DNA of 34,287 bases from Candidatus Poseidonia sp. (lineage in GTDB: Archaea; Thermoplasmatota; Poseidoniia; Poseidoniales; Poseidoniaceae), in contig JAKMEE010000014.1 in assembly GCA_022426155.1 (NCBI GenBank), forward strand, positions 70,207-104,493, read 5' to 3'. Of this stretch, positions 1 to 7,085 are shown piece by piece. The translations under genes were made by a program, and so were the position numbers. The first letter of the stretch is position 1. Each line of letters starts with the position of its first letter. The notes below the pieces were generated by a model. The model made no database searches. It was not told the DNA's origin and saw nothing but the letters and a program-made list of their open reading frames with translations.

Positions 1-494
1 AATTGCCCTCGTTGAAGGGCGACCATACCTGCCTGACTCCATGCAAGGGGTAAACGCCCAATGAGGAGACCTCGGAACACCATCCACGTTTGGCCTCCAC
101 CGAGCACCACCAATGCAAAGAAACCCATCCATTGCTCCAAGGTGTTCAAATCAGGCCAAGTGAGAATCATAATGCCTCCTGCTCCTGAACAAAACAAAAA
201 ACCCGCCATCGGTGCAATGAAAACGTCTCGACGAGTTCGTACCATGTGGTGAACACCTGCAAGAACACCAAAGGTTCCTAGAGCCAAGACGACCATCAGC
301 AGGGCCATTAATGACATTGGGCGAGGGGCCTGTTCTCCCAAGAAAAGAAGGAACGTCAAAGACGCTGTGATCAGCCCAAACCGCCGTGATATTTCCGGAA
401 ACGGTTGATGCCTACTACCCGTCATCAGTGCCAAAGACACAACGGCGAGAAGGCCCACAATGAGCCACTTACCCGTGCTTTCATCGATGAACAT
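1..494 (-). CDS. Multi-pass membrane protein, partial (C-terminus beyond window)
   Basis: A minus-strand frame opens with ATG at 494 and stays open to the window edge (164 codons, no stop), so the C-terminus is missing. An in-frame TGA lies a few codons upstream of the ATG, which fixes the N-terminus. The product is strongly hydrophobic, with about five membrane segments near residues 9-25, 39-54, 60-82, 93-111 and 119-140. These are joined by short basic loops, for example one containing HHMVRTRRD. I recognise no family motif. It starts 36 bases after the rlmH stop on the same strand, so the two are probably co-transcribed, but the context gives no function. That it is a real membrane protein is well supported by the uninterrupted frame and the helix periodicity; its role is unknown. 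Confidence 0.7.
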   Translation of the reverse strand, partial: MFIDESTGKWLIVGLLAVVSLALMTGSRHQPFPEISRRFGLITASLTFLLFLGEQAPRPMSLMALLMVVLALGTFGVLAGVHHMVRTRRDVFIAPMAGFLFCSGAGGIMILTWPDLNTLEQWMGFFALVVLGGGQTWMVFRGLLIGRLPLAWSQAGMVALQRGQ

Positions 495-530
495 TGACTC
501 GCCTCATTCCGATGAAACTGCACCCTGCTT

Positions 531-965
531 TCATGCTTTGTGATAGCCCGAGCCCCGCAATAATTCCGTAGCCCTATACACTTGTTCAACCAGCATCACA
601 CTCGCTAATTCATGGGGGAATGTCATGTTTGAGAGGGAAAGTCTTGGAAGGTTGTTCAAACCCATCATATCTGGCCACCCTTCAGCTGGTCCGACGGCCA
701 GATGCATGTCTGAGGTGGCCAGAGTCCAAGCCTCAATCTGGCGAGAGAAAGCAACGGAATCCATTGATTCGCCACCTTCATCAAGCAACATCAGCGACCC
801 TTTGAGTTGGAGCAATCGTTCTCCATAAGCGGTTGGATTCATTTTGTCTGGATGGATTTCCAAACGAATGCCGCGCGGTTGGATTCGTTGCATGTACATG
901 TCCACGAGATTTCGCATCGCTTTTTCACGAGGTGCTCCATGCAAGTGCACCACGATGCGGCCCAT
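531..965 (-). CDS. rlmH: RlmH-type 23S rRNA pseudouridine-1915 N3-methyltransferase (SPOUT family)
   Basis: The 144-residue protein is close to the usual RlmH length of about 155. RlmH methylates pseudouridine 1915 in helix 69 of 23S rRNA on assembled ribosomes, using S-adenosylmethionine bound in a trefoil knot. The diagnostic C-terminal half is present: a hydrophobic strand ending in a GP turn (LAVGPAEGW), then LSLSNMTFPHELA, then LVEQVYRA, and the terminal GSGYHK, which matches the family ending xxYHK/R. The start is ATG at 965. No strong Shine-Dalgarno is visible and an inverted repeat lies 22-35 bases upstream, so the message may be leaderless or nearly so. The downstream same-strand membrane protein begins 36 bases after the stop. 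RlmH is best known from bacteria, but archaeal members of the family exist. Family assignment is firm; the exact target base in this organism is inferred. Confidence 0.88.
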   Translation of the reverse strand: MGRIVVHLHGAPREKAMRNLVDMYMQRIQPRGIRLEIHPDKMNPTAYGERLLQLKGSLMLLDEGGESMDSVAFSRQIEAWTLATSDMHLAVGPAEGWPDMMGLNNLPRLSLSNMTFPHELASVMLVEQVYRATELLRGSGYHKA

Positions 966-1060
966 GCCATGAGGGTGGGGTGTTGATTGATAGTATCAAC
1001 GCCACCTCTGCTGATTAAAACAAAAGGAAGTGTTTTAGATTACTGATAATTGTACTGACT
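966..1060. promoter_or_regulatory. Divergent intergenic region (rlmH / cyclophilin) with an inverted repeat
   Basis: This 95-base spacer separates two divergent genes. It holds a perfect inverted repeat TTGATA-G-TATCAA at 987-999, overlapped by a second pairing GTTGAT/ATCAAC (982-987 with 995-1000). An AT-rich stretch follows (1013-1045). GTTTTAGATT near 1031-1040 lies at a distance fitting a TATA element for a leaderless or short-leader cyclophilin message starting at 1061. The palindrome could be an operator or part of the rlmH promoter. Promoter assignment rests only on position and base composition. Confidence 0.4.
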
Positions 1061-2638
1061 ATGCGCAATATTGTTTTTGTACTGCTTTCAACCGTTTTTT
1101 TGCTTTCATTCATTCCTCCAGCCTCAAGCCAAGTTTCAGGTGCCTCGGTCTCTATGGCATGTGAAGAAGGGAACTATTCAATCGCAGATTCACTCACCAA
1201 TGCTTCAGTCACCGTCACCTGTACGGTGAGTAATCCTACGTCCTATGTTGAACTGATCAGATTTGACTCGGCCAACACCGATTTCTCCATTGAAGCAATT
1301 CCAGACCTGTCCCTTGATGCAGGACAAGAGATGGATGTTAATTTCACCATCATCTCAGAGCATCGAATTGGTGAGCACCAAATCAGCATCGCAAGCATTG
1401 AGGCGAGCGTCATGGAATTGAACAATGTGCCCCCCCAAAACTCGGCCACTGCTGTAGTGAATATCCTCATTGAAGAAGGGGGCTATGTCAACAATGGTTG
1501 CTATACTGCAGCCACAACAACAGCAGATTATGTTGAATTCGAGATTGGTCAGCGTTCTTCAAACGGCACCATGGTCGAGCACGGGAGTATCGTCTTCCAA
1601 TTGAATTACAGTGCTGCACCCATCCATGCTGCAAATTTCGCTCTGCTTGCCGAGATGGGATGTTATGACAATGTCACCTTCCACCGTGTCATCAGTGACT
1701 TCGTGGTCCAAGGTGGTGACTTTACCGCAGGAAACGGGTCTGGGGGCCATGCAGCCTCATGGCAAGGCTATTGCAGTGGCCAAGCACAAACCAATTCGTC
1801 GGCTTGCCCTCCTACTCAGTGGACCATTCCCGATGAAGCAACCAATGGTTTGACCCATGTTTCATACGCTCTCTCCATGGCTGGCACCCCAGCCCAAAAC
1901 AACTCCGGTAGTCAATTCTTTGTTGTGACCAACAATTCACAAACCGAACATCTTGATGGAGCCCATACTGTGTTTGGCCATGTTTTTTCTGGAACGTCGG
2001 TGATTGATTTTATTGAAGGTGTGGCAACAGATTCAAGTGACCGCCCAATAGAGGATGTCGTCATCATCAATGCCAGGTTGGTTTCTGAGGGACAATCTGA
2101 CATCGACGGCGATGGAGTTCTCAACAGTGCTGATAACTGCCCCGACACTGCCAATACCGATCAATCTGACATGGACAATGACGGACTTGGTGATGAGTGC
2201 GATACCGACATTGACGGAGACGGTGTTGACAATGGCAACGATATCTTTCCCCAAGATCCAACTGAAACCGAGGACTCTGACCTTGACGGCATCGGTAATA
2301 ACGCAGATGCTGATGATGATGGCGATGGTGTAAACGACGCTGATGACGCATTTCCACTTGATGCTAACGAGACACTTGACACCGACCAGGATGGTATTGG
2401 CAATAATGCTGATGCTGATGATGATGGCGATGGTGTAGATGATTCCATTGACAATTGCCCATTAGATGTCAACCCAGATCAAGCAGATCAAGACGATGAT
2501 GGCATCGGTACTGCTTGCGACGGTAATGAGGTGAGCGGTGATGAATCCGCCCCCCTCCCGGCTGTTGGGCTTTTAGGAACGCTAACTGTCCTCATGAGTG
2601 CCATGATGTGGTCCCGAAAGCTTGACGCTGAATCTTGA
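1061..2638 (+). CDS. Secreted cyclophilin-type peptidyl-prolyl isomerase with thrombospondin type 3 repeats
   Basis: This 525-residue exported protein should catalyse cis-trans isomerisation of prolyl bonds outside the cell. Residues 1-23 form a signal peptide (hydrophobic core, then PPASSQ). Residues 30-140 look like a beta-sandwich. Residues about 150-340 are a cyclophilin domain with FHRVISDFVVQGGD (catalytic Arg and Gln), NNSGSQFFVV and HLDGAHTVFG. The tryptophan often found before LDG is His here. Residues 347-490 are Asp-rich type 3 thrombospondin repeats (DxDxDGxxD units), expected to bind calcium. The tail LPAVGLLGTL plus a hydrophobic stretch and a short basic end (SRK) resembles an archaeal C-terminal anchoring or sorting signal. 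ATG 1061 is chosen because the signal peptide begins there. No catalytic core residue seems lost. Fold assignment is firm; surface anchoring is inferred. Confidence 0.92.
   Translation: MRNIVFVLLSTVFLLSFIPPASSQVSGASVSMACEEGNYSIADSLTNASVTVTCTVSNPTSYVELIRFDSANTDFSIEAIPDLSLDAGQEMDVNFTIISEHRIGEHQISIASIEASVMELNNVPPQNSATAVVNILIEEGGYVNNGCYTAATTTADYVEFEIGQRSSNGTMVEHGSIVFQLNYSAAPIHAANFALLAEMGCYDNVTFHRVISDFVVQGGDFTAGNGSGGHAASWQGYCSGQAQTNSSACPPTQWTIPDEATNGLTHVSYALSMAGTPAQNNSGSQFFVVTNNSQTEHLDGAHTVFGHVFSGTSVIDFIEGVATDSSDRPIEDVVIINARLVSEGQSDIDGDGVLNSADNCPDTANTDQSDMDNDGLGDECDTDIDGDGVDNGNDIFPQDPTETEDSDLDGIGNNADADDDGDGVNDADDAFPLDANETLDTDQDGIGNNADADDDGDGVDDSIDNCPLDVNPDQADQDDDGIGTACDGNEVSGDESAPLPAVGLLGTLTVLMSAMMWSRKLDAES
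2099..2523 (+). repeat. Thrombospondin type 3 repeat tract in the cyclophilin gene
   Basis: The DNA encoding the Asp-rich calcium-binding repeats is internally repetitive. A 27-base block beginning GATGCTGATGATGATGG occurs identically near 2308 and again near 2410, roughly 100 bases apart, with diverged copies before and after. Encoded units alternate DIDGDGV-type and NCPD-type elements. Tracts like this can change copy number by slippage or recombination, so strain-to-strain length differences would not be surprising. Confidence 0.85.
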
Positions 2639-2679
2639 AACCTGCATAAGGTAAAGTGGCGGCAACCGGTGTGGTTAGC

Positions 2680-3021
2680 ATGGGATGGTGGCCATTTGGG
2701 AAGAAAGATCCCTCCAAGCGCCCCATCATCAACGACCCATTGCTCAAGGATACTCGTACTTGGATTGGGGAATTGCGTGACCTCTGTGAAATGAATTTTG
2801 ACCAGCCTGAGGAAGCTCGTCGTCAAATACGACAGATGCAGGTTGAGTGGAAGCAAGCGGTAGATGAAGGCATGCTAAATGCTGTCAATCGAGAAGCCTT
2901 GGAAAGTCGTGCGTTCCGCTTACTGACCTGCACCGATGAGGAATGGTTGGGCTGGCTGGACAATTTGGAATTCTGGAAACCTGGCTGGAAACCCGAGAAT
3001 GTTGGGGCAGACGAGGCTTGA
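2680..3021 (+). CDS. Small soluble hypothetical protein
   Basis: I do not recognise this 113-residue protein. It begins MGWWPFGKKDPSKRP, an amphipathic Trp/Lys-rich start. A mostly helical, charged middle follows (EEARRQIRQMQVEWKQ), and the C-terminus is Trp-rich (EEWLGWLDNLEFWKPGWKP). No transmembrane helix, cysteine cluster or nucleotide-binding motif is visible. ATG 2680 is preferred over an in-frame GTG at 2656 because the ATG gives a plausible N-terminus without an odd leader. It sits 41 bases after the cyclophilin stop and 25 bases before the GST-like gene, so co-transcription is likely. The sequence suggests no function. Conserved codon-like spacing and gene context support that it is real. 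Confidence 0.65.
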   Translation: MGWWPFGKKDPSKRPIINDPLLKDTRTWIGELRDLCEMNFDQPEEARRQIRQMQVEWKQAVDEGMLNAVNREALESRAFRLLTCTDEEWLGWLDNLEFWKPGWKPENVGADEA

Positions 3022-3046
3022 AGAAGGGGCGACGGGCCCCCGTATT

Positions 3047-3739
3047 ATGGGACAAACCCCCACCCTGCACATGCTTTACACATGCCCTTTCTGTTGGAAG
3101 GTGCGTGGGCTGATTGAGCACCTTGACATGAACGTGGATTACGTGAGCGTTAACGGTATGAAAATTGGTAAAGAAGTTCGCTTTGCTGGTGATTGGGGGA
3201 AGGTCCCGGTGTACACTGACGAAAACGGTGAAGTCCACGTAGATTCCACTCCTCTACTCAAGCACATCGATGCCGCATATAACGATGGGAAAATGGCAGC
3301 CATGGGCGATGCTGCCCGACAAGAGGCATGGCTGGAATGGGCTGATGCCAAGATGTCAAAGGCAACCGTTCCTATCCTCTACGGAAGCATCGGCGCCGCC
3401 TTGAAGACAACCGTCCGAATCTCTAAGCTGGAAAAATTTGGATTTTTTGCTAAGCGATTGTATGCCTGGGCTGGCTTCCCCATCATGTGGGGATTCATTG
3501 CCCGAAAGCGAGTCAAACGCGATGGTCGTACACCCAAGAAACTCTGGCACGACCTCTTGACCGAATTCACCCTAGAGCACGGTGAACATCCGTTCTTTGG
3601 CGGAGAAGCACCCGACCTCGTTGACTTTGCAGCTTTTGGCTACATGCGTTCCATTTCTCCGTTTTCTCAATTCGCTTTACTCGAGGATCACACGGCTGGC
3701 ATGGCATGGTATCGCCGAATGGAAGGTTCACTTGCTTGA
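3047..3739 (+). CDS. Glutaredoxin/GST-like protein resembling prostaglandin E synthase 2
   Basis: This 230-residue protein has an N-terminal thioredoxin-fold domain with a glutaredoxin-type CPFC motif at about residues 13-16 (LYTCPFCWKVRG). GKVPVYTDENGEVHVDST follows, the cis-Pro strand and the SxxL region that binds glutathione-like thiols in GST N-domains. The rest (about 85-230) is an all-helical GST-like C-domain containing PFFGGEAPDLVDFAAFGY, the usual GST helix-6 capping region. The closest family I know is membrane-associated prostaglandin E synthase-2-like proteins, which share the CPFC plus GST-C layout. A thiol redox or haem-binding role is possible, but the substrate cannot be told. 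ATG 3047 is chosen because the thioredoxin strand begins just after it. The frame is open further upstream, overlapping the previous gene. Confidence 0.78.
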   Translation: MGQTPTLHMLYTCPFCWKVRGLIEHLDMNVDYVSVNGMKIGKEVRFAGDWGKVPVYTDENGEVHVDSTPLLKHIDAAYNDGKMAAMGDAARQEAWLEWADAKMSKATVPILYGSIGAALKTTVRISKLEKFGFFAKRLYAWAGFPIMWGFIARKRVKRDGRTPKKLWHDLLTEFTLEHGEHPFFGGEAPDLVDFAAFGYMRSISPFSQFALLEDHTAGMAWYRRMEGSLA

Positions 3740-3748
3740 GGTGATTGG

Positions 3749-4597
3749 GTGAGTGAAAGCCTCGGCTCGATCATCTTCCAGAAAGTGGAAGGAGGACGGG
3801 TGGTACTAGGGACCACCAAAGGAGGTTGGATTTACGCTGGACAACGTCCGTGTTACGAAGCCGTCCTTCCTACATTTTTCATCACCGAGCACCCACTCAC
3901 CAAAGATCAAGTTTCATCAGCCATGGGAGCTCCAATGCCCGATGATGAAGCTTGGATGGAGACATTGAGTTCTCTGGACGTCAATGAGTTGGCGACAAAC
4001 CTCATGGCCTCAAAGGCGTTCCAATCCTTTTCAAATTCACATGAAGGGAAATGGGAAATCCGTTGCCCGACCGTCGCTGAATGGCACCGCGCCAAGGAAG
4101 AGAAAAGAATTCACTGCGTCGCTGGATTAACCGAACGATTGGGCGACGGACCAGTGAATAATCATAGAGGGGCAATGATGGATGGGCGGCCTCGTCCAAA
4201 CGAATTGTTGGGCCCTGCAGCCAATCAAGCTGCAGCAATGGCCATCCATCCAAAAAACACTGATATTTCGGCTGTTGGCACCGTCCCATTTGACCGTCCT
4301 TTGCCCAATGTAGTCGTTCGTCTCGTTATGAGCCCGATTCGTGAAGCTCCTGCTCCTCGAGTCCCCCACAAAGCTGACTTCTGGGCCAATCTTCGGTCTG
4401 AAGCCGTGTGGATTACATTGCTTGGTATCGTTCCTTCCTTCCTCATTCCCATCGCCCGAGGCATGAGCGACTATGCTACTGAAGGATGGTTCAATCTCTT
4501 CTTTGGTGGCTTATGCGCAGGATTCTTCACAGGGGCTTTTTGGCGCCCGAATCGGCCCATCATTCAGTTCGAAGACGCCGAGATTGACAGGGATTAA
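3749..4597 (+). CDS. Degenerate formylglycine-generating-enzyme-like domain with C-terminal membrane helices
   Basis: The start is GTG 3749, ten bases after the GST-like stop. Of 282 residues, about 8-205 resemble a shrunken FGE-sulfatase (SUMF1) fold. RPCYEAVLPTFFITEHPLTKDQ matches the family strand pattern where substrates meet 'F.I...PVTN.Q'. IRCPTVAEWHRAKEE matches the 'RLPTEAEWEYA' signature, and VVVRLVMSP matches the usual C-terminal FRLV strand. The GNVWEW segment of true FGE is not evident, so catalysis is doubtful. Residues about 222-270 hold two hydrophobic helices (ITLLGIVPSFLIPIA and FNLFFGGLCAGFFTGAFW), then a short charged tail. It may be a membrane-tethered binding domain. The stop codon TAA shares the palindrome TTAA with the convergent malic-enzyme stop. 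The real-gene call is strong; family membership is moderate. Confidence 0.6.
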   Translation: MSESLGSIIFQKVEGGRVVLGTTKGGWIYAGQRPCYEAVLPTFFITEHPLTKDQVSSAMGAPMPDDEAWMETLSSLDVNELATNLMASKAFQSFSNSHEGKWEIRCPTVAEWHRAKEEKRIHCVAGLTERLGDGPVNNHRGAMMDGRPRPNELLGPAANQAAAMAIHPKNTDISAVGTVPFDRPLPNVVVRLVMSPIREAPAPRVPHKADFWANLRSEAVWITLLGIVPSFLIPIARGMSDYATEGWFNLFFGGLCAGFFTGAFWRPNRPIIQFEDAEIDRD

Positions 4598-6900
4598 GAC
4601 CCGAGGGTTTCCCAGTAAGATTCAGTACGAATCGCATCGGCTGCGCAAATGGTTGCCATGTTGACAATGTGCCGAACTCCATCTTGTTGAGCCACCAGTT
4701 GGACCGGATGAGCCATTCCTTCGAGAATGGGTCCTGTCATCTCAGCATCACCCAATTCTTCAAGCAATTTGTAGGCGATATTCGCTGCGGCGAGGTTTGG
4801 CAATACCAAGACATTGGCAGGCCCAATCAAATCCATGAAGGGGTATTTGTCCTGGACCGTACCGTTCAAGGCCGTATCGCCCTGCATGGGCCCGTCGATC
4901 ATCAATGATGGATCGAGTTCTCTGGCAAGTTCCACAGCGTCTTCGATACGTTCACTTCGTTGGGCCCTGGTTGAGCCAAAGTTGGAGAATGAGAGCATGG
5001 CTACTCGCGGAATCACACCAAAACGGCGTGCAACCTTGGCGGTTTGAACAGCGATTTCAGCCAAGGTTCGACTATCAGGATAGACATTGACGGTTGCATC
5101 AGCAAGGAAAATCGTTCGCCCCTTGATGTTCATCATGTAACACCCAATGACGCAGTGGCTGTTCTGTGCAGGGCCGATCAACTGCAATGTTGGCCGAAGC
5201 ACGTCAGCATAATTTCGACTCACACCACCAACAAAGCCGTCAGCATGCCCCATCTTAACCATCTGACTGGCGAAATACGGCCGGGATTTGAGCAAGCGTG
5301 CGGCATCGGACCATGTGGTGCCTTTTCGCTGACGCAATTCGAAGAAGGCGTCGGCGTACACGGTTTTTCGACGTTCATCATACTTGGGATCAAAGGATTC
5401 ATACTCGAAATGCAAACCAAGTTCCTCCACCATGCGATCAATTCGGTCGATGGGACCCAGCAAGATTGGGTGGCAAATTCGCTGTTCTGATAATTGAGCA
5501 GCGGCCCGCAGCACCATCTCATTATCACCTTCTGGGAACACGATGCGTTTTCCTCGGCCCTTGACTTGATTGATGACTTGTCGCATCACGGAATAGGATT
5601 CACCCAATCGCGCTTCAAGGGTCTCTTTGTACTTGCTAACATCAAATTCTTCGGAAGTCGCGCCCGCAATTCCTTCATCGACAGCTGCTTGAGCCACCGC
5701 TGCCGCCTCCCAAATCAAGACGCGACGATCGAAGGGTTTGGGAATGATGTAATCCGGCCCGTATTGCATCACAACTCCGTCATAGGCTGCAGAGATGTAA
5801 TCTGGAACTGGTTCCTTTGCCAGAGCGGCGAGGGCACGGGTGGCTGCCATTTTCATGTTCTGTGTGATGTCACGTGCTCGGACATCAAGCGCTCCTCGGA
5901 AAATGTATGGGAATCCTAGAACGTTGTTGACTTGGTTGGAATAATCCGAGCGGCCGGTTGCAATGATAGCATCCTGGCGCACTTCGAGAATTTCTTCAGG
6001 CAAAATCTCGGGCGTAGGATTAGCCAAGGCGAAAATGATTGGATTATCAGCCATGCTCTCCACCATGGATTTTGAAACCAAACCACCGCGGGACAGCCCA
6101 AGCATCACGTCTGCATCTCTCATTGCATCAGACAATTCGCCGGGTTCACGGTCATGGGCAAAGGGGGCTTTGTATTCGTTTAACTCTCCGGCATCAAGGC
6201 GTTGTTTTGTAACAATTCCTTGACTGTCAACAAGCGTGATATTGGCCATGTTCACGCCGACTGCAACGTAGTGGTTCGCGCAAGCGATCGCTGATGCACC
6301 TGCACCAATGACAACCACCTTGACTGAGTCCAACTCTTTGCCTTGAAGTTCCACTGCATTCAGAAGGGCTGCGGCGGATATGATGGCTGTCCCGTGCTGA
6401 TCGTCATGCATGACTGGAATGTCGGTTGCTTCAGCAATGCGACGCTCTATTTCAAAACATTCGGGGGCCTTGATATCCTCGAGGTTAATTCCTCCAAATG
6501 TTTTGGAAATGTTGACAACGGTGCTGATGAATTCCTCTGGGTCTTCCGTGTCAACTTCAATGTCGAACACATCAATACCGGCGAAGGTCTTGAGCAACAA
6601 TCCCTTGCCCTCCATCACGGGTTTACTGGCCAGAGCACCAATGTTGCCCAAACCAAGCACAGCGGTTCCGTTGGAAATCACGGCAACGAGATTTCCTTTG
6701 GACGTGTAACGGTAGGCATCGTCAGGACGAGCCTCAATTTCAAGACAGGGGTAGGCAACTCCTGGAGAATACGCAAGGCTCAGTTCATGGGCTGTTGCAT
6801 GGGGTTTGGTCGGCACGACCTTGATTTTTCCTTGAGGCTCAGCCTCGTGATACTCAAGTGCTTCCTTCTTGAGCATGCGTTCTTTCGCTTCGCGTTCCAT
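4594..6900 (-). CDS. maeB: NADP-dependent malic enzyme, MaeB type, with phosphotransacetylase-like C-domain
   Basis: This protein decarboxylates malate oxidatively to pyruvate and CO2 with NAD(P)+, linking the TCA cycle to pyruvate and acetyl-CoA. The 768 residues match MaeB length (about 760). The malic domain (about 1-430) shows LAYSPGVAYPCLEIE, NGTAVLGLGNIGALA, GGINLEDIKAPECFEIE, MHDDQHGTAIISAA (metal-binding Asp) and the nucleotide motif VVIGAGASAIACANH. Residues about 448-768 are the phosphate-acetyltransferase-like domain (RIVFPEGDNE, SFSNFGSTRA, MIDGPMQGDTAL). In the MaeB family this part is regulatory rather than catalytic. ATG 6900 is chosen because the MaeB N-terminus aligns there and AAAAGGTG precedes it. 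The frame continues upstream to a TTG at 7068, but the extra residues are unlike the family. The gene converges on the FGE-like gene with a 4-base overlap. Confidence 0.93.
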   Translation of the reverse strand: MEREAKERMLKKEALEYHEAEPQGKIKVVPTKPHATAHELSLAYSPGVAYPCLEIEARPDDAYRYTSKGNLVAVISNGTAVLGLGNIGALASKPVMEGKGLLLKTFAGIDVFDIEVDTEDPEEFISTVVNISKTFGGINLEDIKAPECFEIERRIAEATDIPVMHDDQHGTAIISAAALLNAVELQGKELDSVKVVVIGAGASAIACANHYVAVGVNMANITLVDSQGIVTKQRLDAGELNEYKAPFAHDREPGELSDAMRDADVMLGLSRGGLVSKSMVESMADNPIIFALANPTPEILPEEILEVRQDAIIATGRSDYSNQVNNVLGFPYIFRGALDVRARDITQNMKMAATRALAALAKEPVPDYISAAYDGVVMQYGPDYIIPKPFDRRVLIWEAAAVAQAAVDEGIAGATSEEFDVSKYKETLEARLGESYSVMRQVINQVKGRGKRIVFPEGDNEMVLRAAAQLSEQRICHPILLGPIDRIDRMVEELGLHFEYESFDPKYDERRKTVYADAFFELRQRKGTTWSDAARLLKSRPYFASQMVKMGHADGFVGGVSRNYADVLRPTLQLIGPAQNSHCVIGCYMMNIKGRTIFLADATVNVYPDSRTLAEIAVQTAKVARRFGVIPRVAMLSFSNFGSTRAQRSERIEDAVELARELDPSLMIDGPMQGDTALNGTVQDKYPFMDLIGPANVLVLPNLAAANIAYKLLEELGDAEMTGPILEGMAHPVQLVAQQDGVRHIVNMATICAADAIRTESYWETLGS

Positions 6901-7085
6901 TTGGACACCTTTTCTAAACGGGGTGGACTTAGGGTTTGAGTCTTGTGTGACTTCCTCGTTCAACGGGGGAGGTTGTTCCACCTTCTTTACCGCGCCATTG
7001 CCTCCAAAGTTATGGAAAACATCTGATGTTTTGTTTAAACGAGGAAGGGCCGCTTTCAAATACCCCAAAAGCGCGGTACCATACT
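6901..7085. promoter_or_regulatory. Divergent promoter region between maeB and the giant surface-protein gene
   Basis: This is the longest gene-free stretch in the window (185 bases). It contains the palindrome GTTTAAAC at 7033-7040, a plausible TATA-like element usable in both directions. TTTCAAATA near 7054-7062 lies about 25-30 bases before the ATG at 7086, fitting a short-leader message. On the minus strand a purine-rich AAAAGGTG lies just upstream of the maeB ATG. No RNA gene is evident. Both frames across it remain partly open, so a longer maeB N-terminus cannot be fully excluded. Confidence 0.4.

Noticed and set aside
2161-2472. Minus-strand open frame rich in Ser/Pro opposite the cyclophilin repeats
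   Set aside because: It is the antisense shadow of the Asp-rich TSP3 codons, with no start context or recognisable domain.
6901-7068. Longer maeB N-terminus starting at TTG 7068
   Set aside because: The added residues do not resemble MaeB, and ATG 6900 has a better ribosome site.
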